Positions 9,949 to 16,853 of a stretch of 54,149 nt of DNA are shown here, in pieces; positions within the stretch are counted from its first letter, which is position 1; each line of letters opens with the position of its first letter. Below the pieces are notes generated by a model, which saw only the letters and a list, made by a program, of their open reading frames with translations, did no database searches and had not been told where the DNA came from. A program made the position numbers and the translations under genes. Source of the stretch: JABCYV01 sp035512155 (GTDB lineage: Bacteria; Acidobacteriota; Terriglobia; Terriglobales; Acidobacteriaceae); the NCBI GenBank assembly GCA_035512155.1, contig DATKEN010000094.1, positions 1 to 54,149 of the forward strand, read 5' to 3'.

Positions 9949-9991
9949 GCCGAAGCCCCGAGCGGAGCCGAGGGGGAAGTCGAAGGGTGCC
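9949..9991. repeat. Dispersed intergenic repeat (family B variant)
   Basis: Copy of the AGCGGAGCCGAGGGGGAAGT variant, followed by CGAAGGGTGCC. It is nearly identical to the copy at 15159-15196. It lies between fdhE and the CAP-domain gene. Confidence 0.7.
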
Positions 9992-10061
9992 ACCAAACGG
10001 GTTGAAACCTATCCGCGCTTTAGCGCCTGAGGTTTTTTCCGCAGCCTTGGAGGGAACGATT

Positions 10062-10544
10062 ATGCATTCACATCGGCTCGCACACGCGTTAATCGCTTCA
10101 CTCCTTTTCTGCGCCGCTGTTGTCGCGCAAAAGAGCTCGTCGAGTCAAGAGCGCGCACTCTTCGACGCCGCCAATCGAGAACGGAAGGCGCAAGGACTGT
10201 CGTCGCTGAAATGGGACGACGCCCTGGCCACCGCAGCACGCAAACACGCTGAGCAGATGGCCAGTCATGGATCTGCCGGGCATCAGTTTCCCGGGGAACC
10301 CAGCCTCCCCGGACGCGCAACTAAGGCTGGAGCCCATTTCTTATCGCTCGCCGAGAATGTGGACCAGGGTCCAACCGCCACCACCGTTCATGAAAGCTTC
10401 ATGAAGTCTCCACTACATCGGGCCAATATTCTGGATCGCGACATGGATTCGGTCGGCATCGGCATCGCCATAAGTAACGGCCAATTATTTGTAGTGGAAG
10501 ATTTCTCGAAGGCAAAATCATCCGTCGTCCAATTGTCATCCTGA
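10062..10544 (+). CDS. Secreted CAP/SCP-domain protein
   Basis: A 160-residue protein with a signal peptide (MHSHRLAHALIASLLFCAAV, about 22 residues) and a CAP (SCP/PR1) domain. The domain shows the LFDAANRERKAQGL helix, the conserved KHAEQMASHG His, an LAENV segment and the SPLHRANIL motif near residue 123. Bacterial CAP proteins are extracellular, with unclear ligands or activity. The start is placed at 10062 because GGAGGG lies 7 nt upstream and the signal peptide follows directly. The stop codon lies inside a dispersed repeat (10534-10576), so the last few residues come from the repeat. Confidence 0.87.
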   Translation: MHSHRLAHALIASLLFCAAVVAQKSSSSQERALFDAANRERKAQGLSSLKWDDALATAARKHAEQMASHGSAGHQFPGEPSLPGRATKAGAHFLSLAENVDQGPTATTVHESFMKSPLHRANILDRDMDSVGIGIAISNGQLFVVEDFSKAKSSVVQLSS

Positions 10545-10576
10545 GCGAGGCGCACTTTGCCGAGAGAAGGATCTGG
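10534..10576. repeat. Dispersed intergenic repeat (family A)
   Basis: A copy running from TGTCATCCTGAGCGAGGCG to GAAGGATCTGG. It supplies the stop codon of the preceding CAP gene. The same ends recur near 16432, 19756, 19812, 35213, 40640 and 47095. Confidence 0.75.
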
Positions 10577-10646
10577 GTAAGCGACCGCGCGTCCGGTGAG
10601 CCAGGCGAACCGGACAATAAAGCGCGACGCGACCCTCCAAATCGAT

Positions 10647-11153
10647 CTAATTTACCTGTGGATGTGTGACCGAAGAACGTCTAACCGAATCGCAACCCCA
10701 CAATGCAGGCGCATCGGGAGACTCATTGATCTCTTGAATGGCGGACGTCACAATCGGAGTCCTATACTCCGGATGATGAAACTCGAGATGCATACCTCGT
10801 CCCAGAAATCGGAGCTTTAGCATGGAGCCGCCCCAGGTGCATCCCGCGATCGAGACCAGCACCGGTTGCGGGCAGTAATCCGGGTGACCCGAGATCAGCG
10901 CCTGACTGCCTCCTAGGAGTACGGCCGTATAACAGTGGTGCTGCGTCCGGATTAAAAGCACCGTCGCCGGCGGCAGACTTTCCAGGAACACTCCACCCTC
11001 GATTTCCGATTGCACAATGTTGTGATTTACCTCATCGCTGAGGTTAGGGTGGGGCACGAACATGGTTGGATGAGCCGCCAAGCGTACCTTCGTCAAACGG
11101 ATAGACTGAAATACCCGCACTTTGTGAGCAGCAGCATACTGCCCAAACGGCAC
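10647..11153 (-). CDS. Conserved hypothetical protein
   Basis: A 168-residue protein, probably cytoplasmic, with no signal peptide or clear membrane span. The middle has a hydrophobic strand pattern: ATVLLIRTQHHCYTAVLLGG, then SGHPDYCPQPV and a GMHLEFHHPEY segment near residue 125, with Cys and His that could bind metal or zinc. The pattern of a small beta-rich fold is convincing as a real gene, but I do not recognise a named family. GTG is the longest start, with GAGG 4 nt upstream; a later Met at about residue 31 is possible. It is flanked by a repeat on its 3' side and convergent with the CAP gene. Confidence 0.6.
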   Translation of the reverse strand: MPFGQYAAAHKVRVFQSIRLTKVRLAAHPTMFVPHPNLSDEVNHNIVQSEIEGGVFLESLPPATVLLIRTQHHCYTAVLLGGSQALISGHPDYCPQPVLVSIAGCTWGGSMLKLRFLGRGMHLEFHHPEYRTPIVTSAIQEINESPDAPALWGCDSVRRSSVTHPQVN

Positions 11154-11376
11154 TGCGCCTCACCGGACACTTAGATTCTACCAGTGACGGCAAGTTGTCT
11201 GCCTTACGAAAGGCTAGGACCTCCCTTTACCGGTCCAACGGGCGCCATTTGGTGAGATTTCAGCCGCCGGCAGCCAGAGCCCGCCTCGTAGCCATACACT
11301 AATGTAACCTTGGTCTTCCCCATTTCCCGCATACCATGGATTGCTACTGTTCTGGATATCTTCGAGGGGAAGCACC

Positions 11377-12012
11377 ATGCGGAAGTTCGAAATTCTTGTG
11401 CTAATTTCAGTCTTGACTGGACTGCTCATTTCGGCCAGCCAGGCGCAATCCTTGGGTGACGCCGCCCGTGAGCAGCGCCAGAAGAAACCATCAAAGACCA
11501 CAACCACGCCATCCAAAGTAATTTCAAACGACGATATTGCTTCCCCGGAGAGCACCGTCGCTCACACCTCGGCGCCGGTTGCTTCTGCTCCATCTGCTTC
11601 CTCTCCGTCTGGACCCAAAATCTCTTCCGCAGCCCCCGACATCCCCAAGAAACCCGCAGCTTCAGACAATCCGGGAAGCTACGACGAATGGGCCCAGGCC
11701 GGGAAAGAATGGAAGGCTCGCATCCTGGCCCAGAAGACAAAGATTCAATCCATGCAAAGCTACATCGACAAACTCAGGTCTTCCGTACACTTTGCTGCAA
11801 GAAACCCTGATTACGACGCAACCGTGATCAACCGGCATGAGCTACAGAAAGTGGACGAGGCAAAGCGGCTGGAAAAGCAATTGGACGAAGAAAACTCAAC
11901 CTTGCAAAACCTGCAAGAAGCCGTGCGTGCCGCCGGCTACGATAGTTCCATCTACAATCCGCAGGAAGAAACAGCCACGTCCGCGCCCTCCGCAAGCTCT
12001 CCGCAGAATTAG
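11377..12012 (+). CDS. Secreted coiled-coil protein of unknown function
   Basis: A 211-residue protein with a signal peptide (MRKFEILVLISVLTGLLISA, cleaved near SQAQ). A Ser/Thr/Pro/Ala-rich linker (about residues 30-105) follows, then a charged helical domain (about 115-200) with heptad-like spacing typical of a coiled coil. The start at 11377 follows GAGGGGA at 7 nt; the longer TTG frame at 11341 is rejected. It is probably periplasmic or anchored through partner proteins. No enzyme motif is seen. It is followed closely by the metallothionein-like gene. Confidence 0.75.
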   Translation: MRKFEILVLISVLTGLLISASQAQSLGDAAREQRQKKPSKTTTTPSKVISNDDIASPESTVAHTSAPVASAPSASSPSGPKISSAAPDIPKKPAASDNPGSYDEWAQAGKEWKARILAQKTKIQSMQSYIDKLRSSVHFAARNPDYDATVINRHELQKVDEAKRLEKQLDEENSTLQNLQEAVRAAGYDSSIYNPQEETATSAPSASSPQN

Positions 12013-12087
12013 CGGAAAACCCGCTGGGTTTGCGCTCCCTCACAAGTCGTAGTAGCCTTCCACGATTGAACTAAGAGGGAAATCACG

Positions 12088-12249
12088 ATGCCCGATCAAC
12101 AGAAGGCATGCGCACACATACCATGTCGTTGCACGGTTCCGGCGGGCCAGAAATACTGCGGTCAAGTTTGCAAGGATGCGGGATCAGAAGACGTCGAAAT
12201 CGCGTGCGAGTGCGGCCACGCTGCCTGCCCGCTTCCCGACTCCGAATAG
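12088..12249 (+). CDS. Bacterial metallothionein-like protein, 53 residues
   Basis: Small ORF with an AGAGGGA ribosome binding site 7 nt before the ATG. It has eight Cys (8, 13, 15, 24, 28, 40, 42, 47) and two His (10, 44) arranged as C-x-H-x2-C-x-C, YCGQVC, and C-x-C-G-H-x2-C. This is the arrangement of prokaryotic SmtA/BmtA metallothioneins, which bind Zn, Cd or Cu. It is too short for many gene callers and lies between a secreted coiled-coil gene and a ferritin-like gene. A role in metal buffering is inferred from the motif. No metal-sensor gene is adjacent. Confidence 0.82.
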   Translation: MPDQQKACAHIPCRCTVPAGQKYCGQVCKDAGSEDVEIACECGHAACPLPDSE

Positions 12250-12282
12250 CAAGGGAATCGACTCGAGACATCACCCGCGCCG

Positions 12283-12777
12283 CTATCCCCGCTTGCGGAT
12301 AGGCCCTCTTCCGACATCCGGGACGTCCTCACCCAAAGCGGTGGCTAGATCAATCTGGTGGTCTTGCTCGTCCACCAGGATCTGACGGATCTGCTCCGCC
12401 ATAGCAAATTCCCCGAGCGCTTCACATTGTCGGACCCTGTCCCGGTAGCTGGCGATGGTTGCATTTTCCTGGGCCAGATCAAAACGTAGCATCTCCTTGG
12501 CATCTTCCGACGTCTTGACCGCCAGCGGAGTCACACTTGGCATCGCGCCCAGATAGTCGATCTGCCGCGAAATGATCAAGGCGTGGTCCAGTTCCTGCTT
12601 GGCGTGGATCGCAAGTTGGTCCGCAATGTTCATGAACTCCGCGCCCTTGAGCACCTGGGAATAAACCACGTAGGCGATGATGGCTTGGTATTCGCGGGAA
12701 AGGTCTTCGTTCAAAAGCTGCGCCAGCCGCTCGCGGGTAACTTCCTTTTCTTCTGCAATGGATTTCAACTCAGCCAT
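12283..12777 (-). CDS. Ferritin-like (bacterioferritin-type) diiron protein
   Basis: A 164-residue helical protein. The start is the ATG at 12777, with AGGAGG 6 nt upstream on the minus strand; a longer frame to 12861 has no support. The ferritin-like four-helix pattern carries diiron ligand motifs: REYQAIIAY in helix 1, AKQELDHALI (ExxH) in helix 2, a Glu-bearing helix 3 (FDLAQENATI) and VDEQDHQIDL (ExxH-like) in helix 4. It probably stores iron or detoxifies peroxide, or acts as a related ferritin-like oxidase. It is convergent with the metallothionein-like gene (33 bp apart), so the two metal-handling proteins may share a terminator region. Confidence 0.85.
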   Translation of the reverse strand: MAELKSIAEEKEVTRERLAQLLNEDLSREYQAIIAYVVYSQVLKGAEFMNIADQLAIHAKQELDHALIISRQIDYLGAMPSVTPLAVKTSEDAKEMLRFDLAQENATIASYRDRVRQCEALGEFAMAEQIRQILVDEQDHQIDLATALGEDVPDVGRGPIRKRG

Positions 12778-12904
12778 TCGATTCCTCCTGGGAAGTAACA
12801 GGGATGAAAACAACCCGTATAGGCTACCAGACTTCCTTTTAGGGATACAGTCGCAGGCCACTTGCCCTGTGCAAATCTTGGCCTAGATAGCAGCCCAAGT
12901 GATG

Positions 12905-12963
12905 TGGCCGGGTGCCCCATCCTAACGTCGCGCCTTTCGACGTCAGGGTGGGGATTCTGACTT
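12905..12963. repeat. Dispersed palindromic repeat (family C)
   Basis: TGGCCGGGTGCCCCATCCTA, then a stem around ACGTCG/CGACGT and a GGGTGGGGATTCTGAC end. A near-identical copy is at 16558-16615. The CCCCATCCTAACGTCG and CGACGTCAGGGTGGGG arms form a long imperfect hairpin. Confidence 0.8.
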
Positions 12964-13049
12964 TGGTTTGTCCCACCGGCGACAAGGGCGAGTCGAACGG
13001 GGGCGCGACATCAGCCGGCGTCCATCCCACCCGCCAGACATGCATGTCC

Positions 13050-13055
13050 TACAAT
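13050..13055 (+). promoter_or_regulatory. -10 element for a probably leaderless mRNA
   Basis: TACAAT exactly 6 nt before the ATG at 13062. The expected transcription start coincides with the start codon, and no ribosome binding site is present. No good -35 box is seen. Confidence 0.5.
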
Positions 13056-13061
13056 TACGCC

Positions 13062-14441
13062 ATGCCCATAGTTCGACCGCGCCTTCCGGACTATTACAGC
13101 GTCCTCATCTCCCAAGCACAAGCCGATTTCGCGATTCCATTTCTCGACGAAGACATCCCCCTCTACCTCGACCCCTTCCTGCTCTGGCGCTCGCCTTCGC
13201 AGCAGGACAACGCCCTCCACACCGCTCTCATCAACTCCTTCAACCATCTCGGATACCTGGACAAACGGGTTAAGCACTCCGAAGCCGTCGCCACCCTTAC
13301 CGCTCTCAGCGAATGTGACGAAGTCGGATTCGGTCACTCCCACACCCGCGAAGGTCACCGCATCGGCACCGCCACCGCCGCCGAAATCCTGGAGCTTTTC
13401 CGCGCCATCCCCGAATATGAGAAACGCGGCTTCGTCCACTTCGAAGAAATCCAGTTTTTCGTCGATCACATCTCCAAGGACCGCATCAGCGACATTGCCT
13501 GCAATCTCCTGAAGTCGTTTCTCATCGACTACACCATCCAGCAATGCAATGCGCACCACATCCCGACCAGCAAAGTTTCAGCGAGTGTGTATAGCTATAG
13601 GGAAAATAAGCCACTCCTCGAGCGCGATCTCACCCTGCCCACCAATCCCGAGACCAAAAAGCCCATCATCCTGGTCCCCAAGCGCTGGCTGCGTTTCCGG
13701 CCCTGGCTCGACTTCAACGAATACATCACCGAATATTTTCCGAAAGAGAAGGCCTCAGCCCCCAATCAATCGACCGACCAGTCCCGAGTCGCCGTCCTCA
13801 CCTTCAACCGCCAAAACTACGGAGCCGTCCGCGACTATGTCACCGCCAAAGAACGTACCGCCGACGACTGCAAGAACGACCCGCTTTTCAGTCAGATTCC
13901 CATCGCTTCCGCCAAGAAAAGCTTGGAGGTCATCAAGGCCCTGCCCCGAGGCGCCAACGAAAATAACGACCTCAAATACGAGCGCGAACTCTCCCGCCTG
14001 CTCGCCTCAGCCTTCTATCCCCAGCTCGACTTCGCCAAGTCGCAGTCCCGAACCGAATCCGGCGCTCTCATCCGCGATCTGATCTTCTACAACAACCGCT
14101 CCCACGAATTCCTCGCGGAAATATTTGAAAAGTACGATTGCCGCCAGATCGTCATGGAGATGAAAAACACCAACGAACTTGTCCGCGAACACATCAACCA
14201 GCTCAACCGCTACATGAGCGACCAGTTCGGCAAGTTTGGTGTAATCCTCACCCGAAGAATGCCGCTCCCCAGGGTCTATCGCAACACCATCGACCTCTGG
14301 GCCGGCCAGCGCCGCTGCATCCTCATCCTCGATGATTACGATCTCGAACAGATCGTCACCCTCTACGAATCCAAACAGCGCGACCCTCTGGACGTACTCA
14401 AGAAAAAATATGTAGAGTTCATTAGGGCCTGCCCCAGCTGA
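13062..14441 (+). CDS. Unknown protein with PD-(D/E)xK nuclease-like C-terminus
   Basis: A 459-residue soluble protein. The start at 13062 is chosen because a TACAAT -10 lies 6 nt upstream and the first residues (MPIVRPRLPDYYSVL) look native; the longer frame to 12912 only translates an intergenic repeat. The N-terminal two thirds (FAIPFLDEDIPLYLDPFLLW, DRISDIACNLLKSFL) match a widespread uncharacterised family as far as I can tell. The C-terminal part has Asp339 in IRDLIFYNN and Glu366-x-Lys368 in IVMEMKN, the spacing of a PD-(D/E)xK nuclease core, then a helix (REHINQLNRYM) and strands. A DNA-directed role is plausible but unproven. Confidence 0.75.
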   Translation: MPIVRPRLPDYYSVLISQAQADFAIPFLDEDIPLYLDPFLLWRSPSQQDNALHTALINSFNHLGYLDKRVKHSEAVATLTALSECDEVGFGHSHTREGHRIGTATAAEILELFRAIPEYEKRGFVHFEEIQFFVDHISKDRISDIACNLLKSFLIDYTIQQCNAHHIPTSKVSASVYSYRENKPLLERDLTLPTNPETKKPIILVPKRWLRFRPWLDFNEYITEYFPKEKASAPNQSTDQSRVAVLTFNRQNYGAVRDYVTAKERTADDCKNDPLFSQIPIASAKKSLEVIKALPRGANENNDLKYERELSRLLASAFYPQLDFAKSQSRTESGALIRDLIFYNNRSHEFLAEIFEKYDCRQIVMEMKNTNELVREHINQLNRYMSDQFGKFGVILTRRMPLPRVYRNTIDLWAGQRRCILILDDYDLEQIVTLYESKQRDPLDVLKKKYVEFIRACPS

Positions 14442-14742
14442 ACTGCGTGGGGACAGCCGCCCTCGGCTGTCCAGCCGAGCGAAGCTCGGCAGCGATGTAG
14501 GCGCGAGCTCCTCGGGCGCGGAAAAGCCATGATTTTGGCTGGCGCAGCGCTTCAGCGCTGCGATAACTGCGCTTTGATCAAGGGGGTGGCCCACCCTTTT
14601 CGCGTTCCTTGCGAAAGGGTGGGGTACTAGGATTCGTATCAGGGCACGACTTTAGTAGTTGAGCCTGCCCTGAGCGAAGTCGAAGGGTGCCGTCAGAGGC
14701 AAATCCTGACGCGGCTTTAGCCGCTGAGGGCAGGGAAACGCT
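14442..14742. repeat. Intergenic block of mixed dispersed repeats
   Basis: No gene. Right after the preceding stop comes a family D copy (14447-14511: GGGGACAGCC...GGCTGTCC, then the palindrome GCCGAGCGAAGCTCGGC). Next are a CCCACCCTTTTCGC/GCGAAAGGGTGGG hairpin (14590-14623), a family B copy preceded by GGGCACGACTTTAGTAGTTG (14642-14693), and a GACGCGGCTTTAGCCGCTGA palindrome (about 14709-14728). Most elements recur at 15159-15535. Confidence 0.75.
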
Positions 14743-15129
14743 GTGGACAAAAAAGAAGACGTTCAGGAATTCGAGAAGCTGGAGCAGCAGCTTCACTCCT
14801 TCCTGACAGAAATCTCCGAACTCTCCAAGAAAAAGCCCAACGACCCGCTGAATAAATTCAAATTAAAGTTCATTAACGGGGCTTTGGACAGATTGAACAA
14901 GCTCCTCGGCAACGCCCGGCCTTTTCCCGACTTCGACCTCTTCGACGTCGACACCCTCCCCACCAACAGCGACGTCGTCGTAATTCTTGCCCAATACGCC
15001 GCTGCTGCCTACCGCTTCCGCGCGAACCACACCGAGAAAAGAGACTACAGCTGGTGGTGGATCATCAACGGAAAAGCTTCTGATCTCAAGACCGAAGATC
15101 CCGAAGATTTCAACTACAAGCTCAAATAG
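14743..15129 (+). CDS. Small unknown protein embedded in repeats
   Basis: A 128-residue, highly charged protein with no signal peptide. It starts at GTG 14743, with GAGGGCAGGGA about 8 nt upstream. Residues 1-60 look like an amphipathic helix or coiled coil (EFEKLEQQLHSFLTEISELS). The middle has an acidic FPDFDLFDVDTLP segment, and the C-terminal part is rich in Trp/Tyr (RDYSWWWIING). I do not recognise the family. Codon use resembles the neighbours. It is flanked on both sides by copies of the same intergenic repeats, so it could be a cassette brought in together with them. Confidence 0.6.
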   Translation: MDKKEDVQEFEKLEQQLHSFLTEISELSKKKPNDPLNKFKLKFINGALDRLNKLLGNARPFPDFDLFDVDTLPTNSDVVVILAQYAAAAYRFRANHTEKRDYSWWWIINGKASDLKTEDPEDFNYKLK

Positions 15130-15746
15130 AACCGTGTGGCGCGGACCTGTCCTTCTTTGCCGAAGCCCCGAGCGGAGCCGAGGGGGAAGTCGAAGCAGCC
15201 CTCGCCCGCGAACTCGTGACCACCACCGCTCACGTGGGGACAGCCGCCCCTGGCTGTCCAAGCCGAGCGAAGCTCGGCAGCGAAGTAGACGCGCGCGTCC
15301 TCGCTCGTGCGTCCCTCGAAGAACACGTCTTTGAAGGGTACGATTTGGAAGGGTACGGCTTCAGCCGTGACGCGGCTTTAGCCGCTGAGGCACAGGGATA
15401 GGAAGCGCCGCTCGTGCGGATCGGGAAGGGCACCGCTTTCAGTAGTTGAGCTGCCCTGAGCGAAGTCGAAGGGTGCCGTTCGGACCAGCGCATCTCCAGT
15501 CTTCGTGAAAGGGCACGACTTCAGTCGTGCCGCAAGAAACCTCGGCGTTGATCCCGCCCCGCATGGGTGCCACAGTGTCTTCGCCCAGGTTAGCGCGAAA
15601 CCGGGGCGCGAACTTGGGGACCCCGGCTAAGGGCCCCGCCTTGCGGCAGGGCCTTTCGAGTCTCACTGGACGCTGTCCGTCACATCCAGCATAGCGCGCG
15701 CGGCTCTTTATCAAGAATTCCCCTCGCCAGGAAAGGAAGAGTGAAT
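15130..15746. repeat. 617-bp non-coding stretch rich in dispersed repeats
   Basis: No supported gene. It holds a family B variant (15159-15196), a family D copy (15233-15295), and a GACGCGGCTTTAGCCGCTGA palindrome (about 15369-15388). Further on are a family B copy with its AGTAGTTGAGC lead (15441-15480) and a GGCACGACTTCAGTCGTGCC palindrome (about 15510-15530). The order mirrors the block at 14447-14728 on the other side of the 128-residue gene. The last 150 bp have no recognised feature apart from short hairpins. Confidence 0.7.
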
Positions 15747-16019
15747 CTATTTCGTTTGAACTGAAACCTTGGGCGCAGGGGCGCCGCGTAACAATCCCTC
15801 CGCGCTCAGGTCCTCGTCCAGGTCGGGCCAATGAATCCCATATCCGCCGCCCGCAATTTTCCAATTTTGGCGCTGCGCAGGCGTGGCGTTGAGTAAACGG
15901 GGATACCATACCAGGGGCACCGTGATGATGCGGCCATCACGCAGACTCACACTGAGTGTGTCGTCTGTAGACTGCACATCTAGTACGCGTTCATCTGCCA
16001 CCGATGCCGAAAAACTCAT
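15747..16019 (-). CDS. DUF2442 family protein
   Basis: A 90-residue protein matching the DUF2442 pattern: SVSLRDGRIITVPLVWYPRL, then GGYGIHWPDLDEDLSAEGLL, with the conserved WP.LDEDL motif near the C-terminus. It overlaps the upstream DUF4160 gene by 29 nt on the same strand, so translation is probably coupled. DUF4160-DUF2442 pairs are very common in bacteria and have been proposed as toxin-antitoxin-like modules; no activity can be assigned from sequence. Confidence 0.88.
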   Translation of the reverse strand: MSFSASVADERVLDVQSTDDTLSVSLRDGRIITVPLVWYPRLLNATPAQRQNWKIAGGGYGIHWPDLDEDLSAEGLLRGAPAPKVSVQTK

Positions 16020-16236
16020 TCCACGCCTCCAAGAATTCTTCCCTGTGCCCTGTCACTATTGATTGTATCGTGCGGAGTTCGTGCGCGCGAAACCCAGAGT
16101 TCAGCGCCAGTTGTGCCGGGTCAAGCCAGAACTTAGCGGACAGGTCCTCGCGGTCAACATGCACGTGCGGCGGCTCGTTTGGCTCGTGGCTATAAAAATA
16201 GAACCGATAAGGCCCGGACCGCAGCACAGTCGGCAT
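15991..16236 (-). CDS. DUF4160 family protein
   Basis: An 81-residue protein with the DUF4160 signature: MPTVLRSGPYRFYFYSHEPN, EPPHVHV with two His, and the C-terminal EFLEAWNEFFG helix. It is the first gene of a two-gene unit with DUF2442, overlapping by 29 nt. It is probably cytoplasmic. The pair resembles many small two-gene modules linked to toxin-antitoxin function by genomic context only. Confidence 0.88.
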   Translation of the reverse strand: MPTVLRSGPYRFYFYSHEPNEPPHVHVDREDLSAKFWLDPAQLALNSGFRAHELRTIQSIVTGHREEFLEAWNEFFGIGGR

Positions 16237-16297
16237 CGGGGGATTCTACCAAATTCACCTCAAGCGCAAGCCAGAGGATAAGCCGCGGGGTACAAAC

Positions 16298-16326
16298 AAA
16301 AGCCCCGCCTTTAGGCGGGGCTTTCT
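16298..16326. terminator. Orphan bidirectional terminator hairpin
   Basis: GCCCCGCC (16302-16309), TTTA loop, GGCGGGGC (16314-16321), with A-run before and TTTCT after. No gene ends next to it on either strand. It is nearly identical in stem to the groEL terminator at 17993-18024. Confidence 0.7.
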
Positions 16327-16431
16327 AACTCTGGCGCCTATAACTAGGCACGCCTGCGAAGCAATTCTAGGCTATGACCTGCCACGGTCCATGTCAAGCG
16401 ACCAGACGGAAGGGTAGCGGCTCAGTTTGTT

Positions 16432-16471
16432 TGTCATCCTGAACAAGCGTTTTTTGCGCAGTGAAGGATCT
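16432..16471. repeat. Dispersed intergenic repeat (family A)
   Basis: TGTCATCCTGAAC at one end and GAAGGATCT at the other, with a variable centre. Same family as 10534 and 19756. Confidence 0.7.
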
Positions 16472-16557
16472 AGGCGAGCCGCGCGAAGCGTCGCGTTCTT
16501 TGCGACGCAATAATCGCGCGTTCGGCTCGCTTCTACCTTAAACAGAGCCACTACCAA

Positions 16558-16615
16558 TGGCCGGGTGCCCCATCCTAACGTCGTGCTTTTCGACGTTAGG
16601 GTGGGGATTCTGACC
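16558..16615. repeat. Dispersed palindromic repeat (family C)
   Basis: Near-identical to 12905-12963: TGGCCGGGTGCCCCATCCTA, an ACGTCG...CGACGT stem and a GGGTGGGGATTCTGACCTT end. Confidence 0.8.
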
Positions 16616-16713
16616 TTCAATCCACCAAAGAAAAAATCCCAGCACAAGCAAAAGCGTGGACGGGCACCCTCACGATTCGAAGTGATCTAAGACTAGGCAG
16701 GGCCACCCGCCCG

Positions 16714-16742
16714 TTGTGGATAGGGCTTTACGGGTGTATTCT
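16714..16742 (+). promoter_or_regulatory. Candidate promoter of the 16854-17569 gene pair
   Basis: TTGTGG (16714-16719), 17-nt spacer, TATTCT (16737-16742). It implies a leader of roughly 105 nt with a possible hairpin. Confidence 0.35.
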
Positions 16743-16853
16743 ATATGCGTATCGCGGAGGAACGAGCAGTACCGGCGGAAGTCGGGGTGCCTACGCGAAG
16801 ATCCCGCGCCTGTGCGGCGGGAGATCCGAATTTGACGATTCTGGAGGTTGGTC

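Larger units (their letters stand above)
16237..16853. other. 617-bp intergenic stretch with terminator, two repeats and a promoter
   Basis: No supported gene. Contents: an orphan GC-rich terminator hairpin (16298-16326), a family A repeat (16432-16471), a family C repeat (16558-16615), a candidate promoter (16714-16742) and a roughly 110-nt leader. In that leader CCCGC/GCGGG can form a hairpin near 16802-16822, before the next gene. Confidence 0.6.

Noticed and set aside
12912..13061. N-terminal extension of the nuclease-fold gene
   Set aside because: It translates a dispersed repeat and lies upstream of the -10 box, so the start is placed at 13062.
15439..15909. 156-residue minus-strand ORF over the repeat block
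   Set aside because: It is made of repeat sequence and overlaps the DUF2442 gene in another frame.
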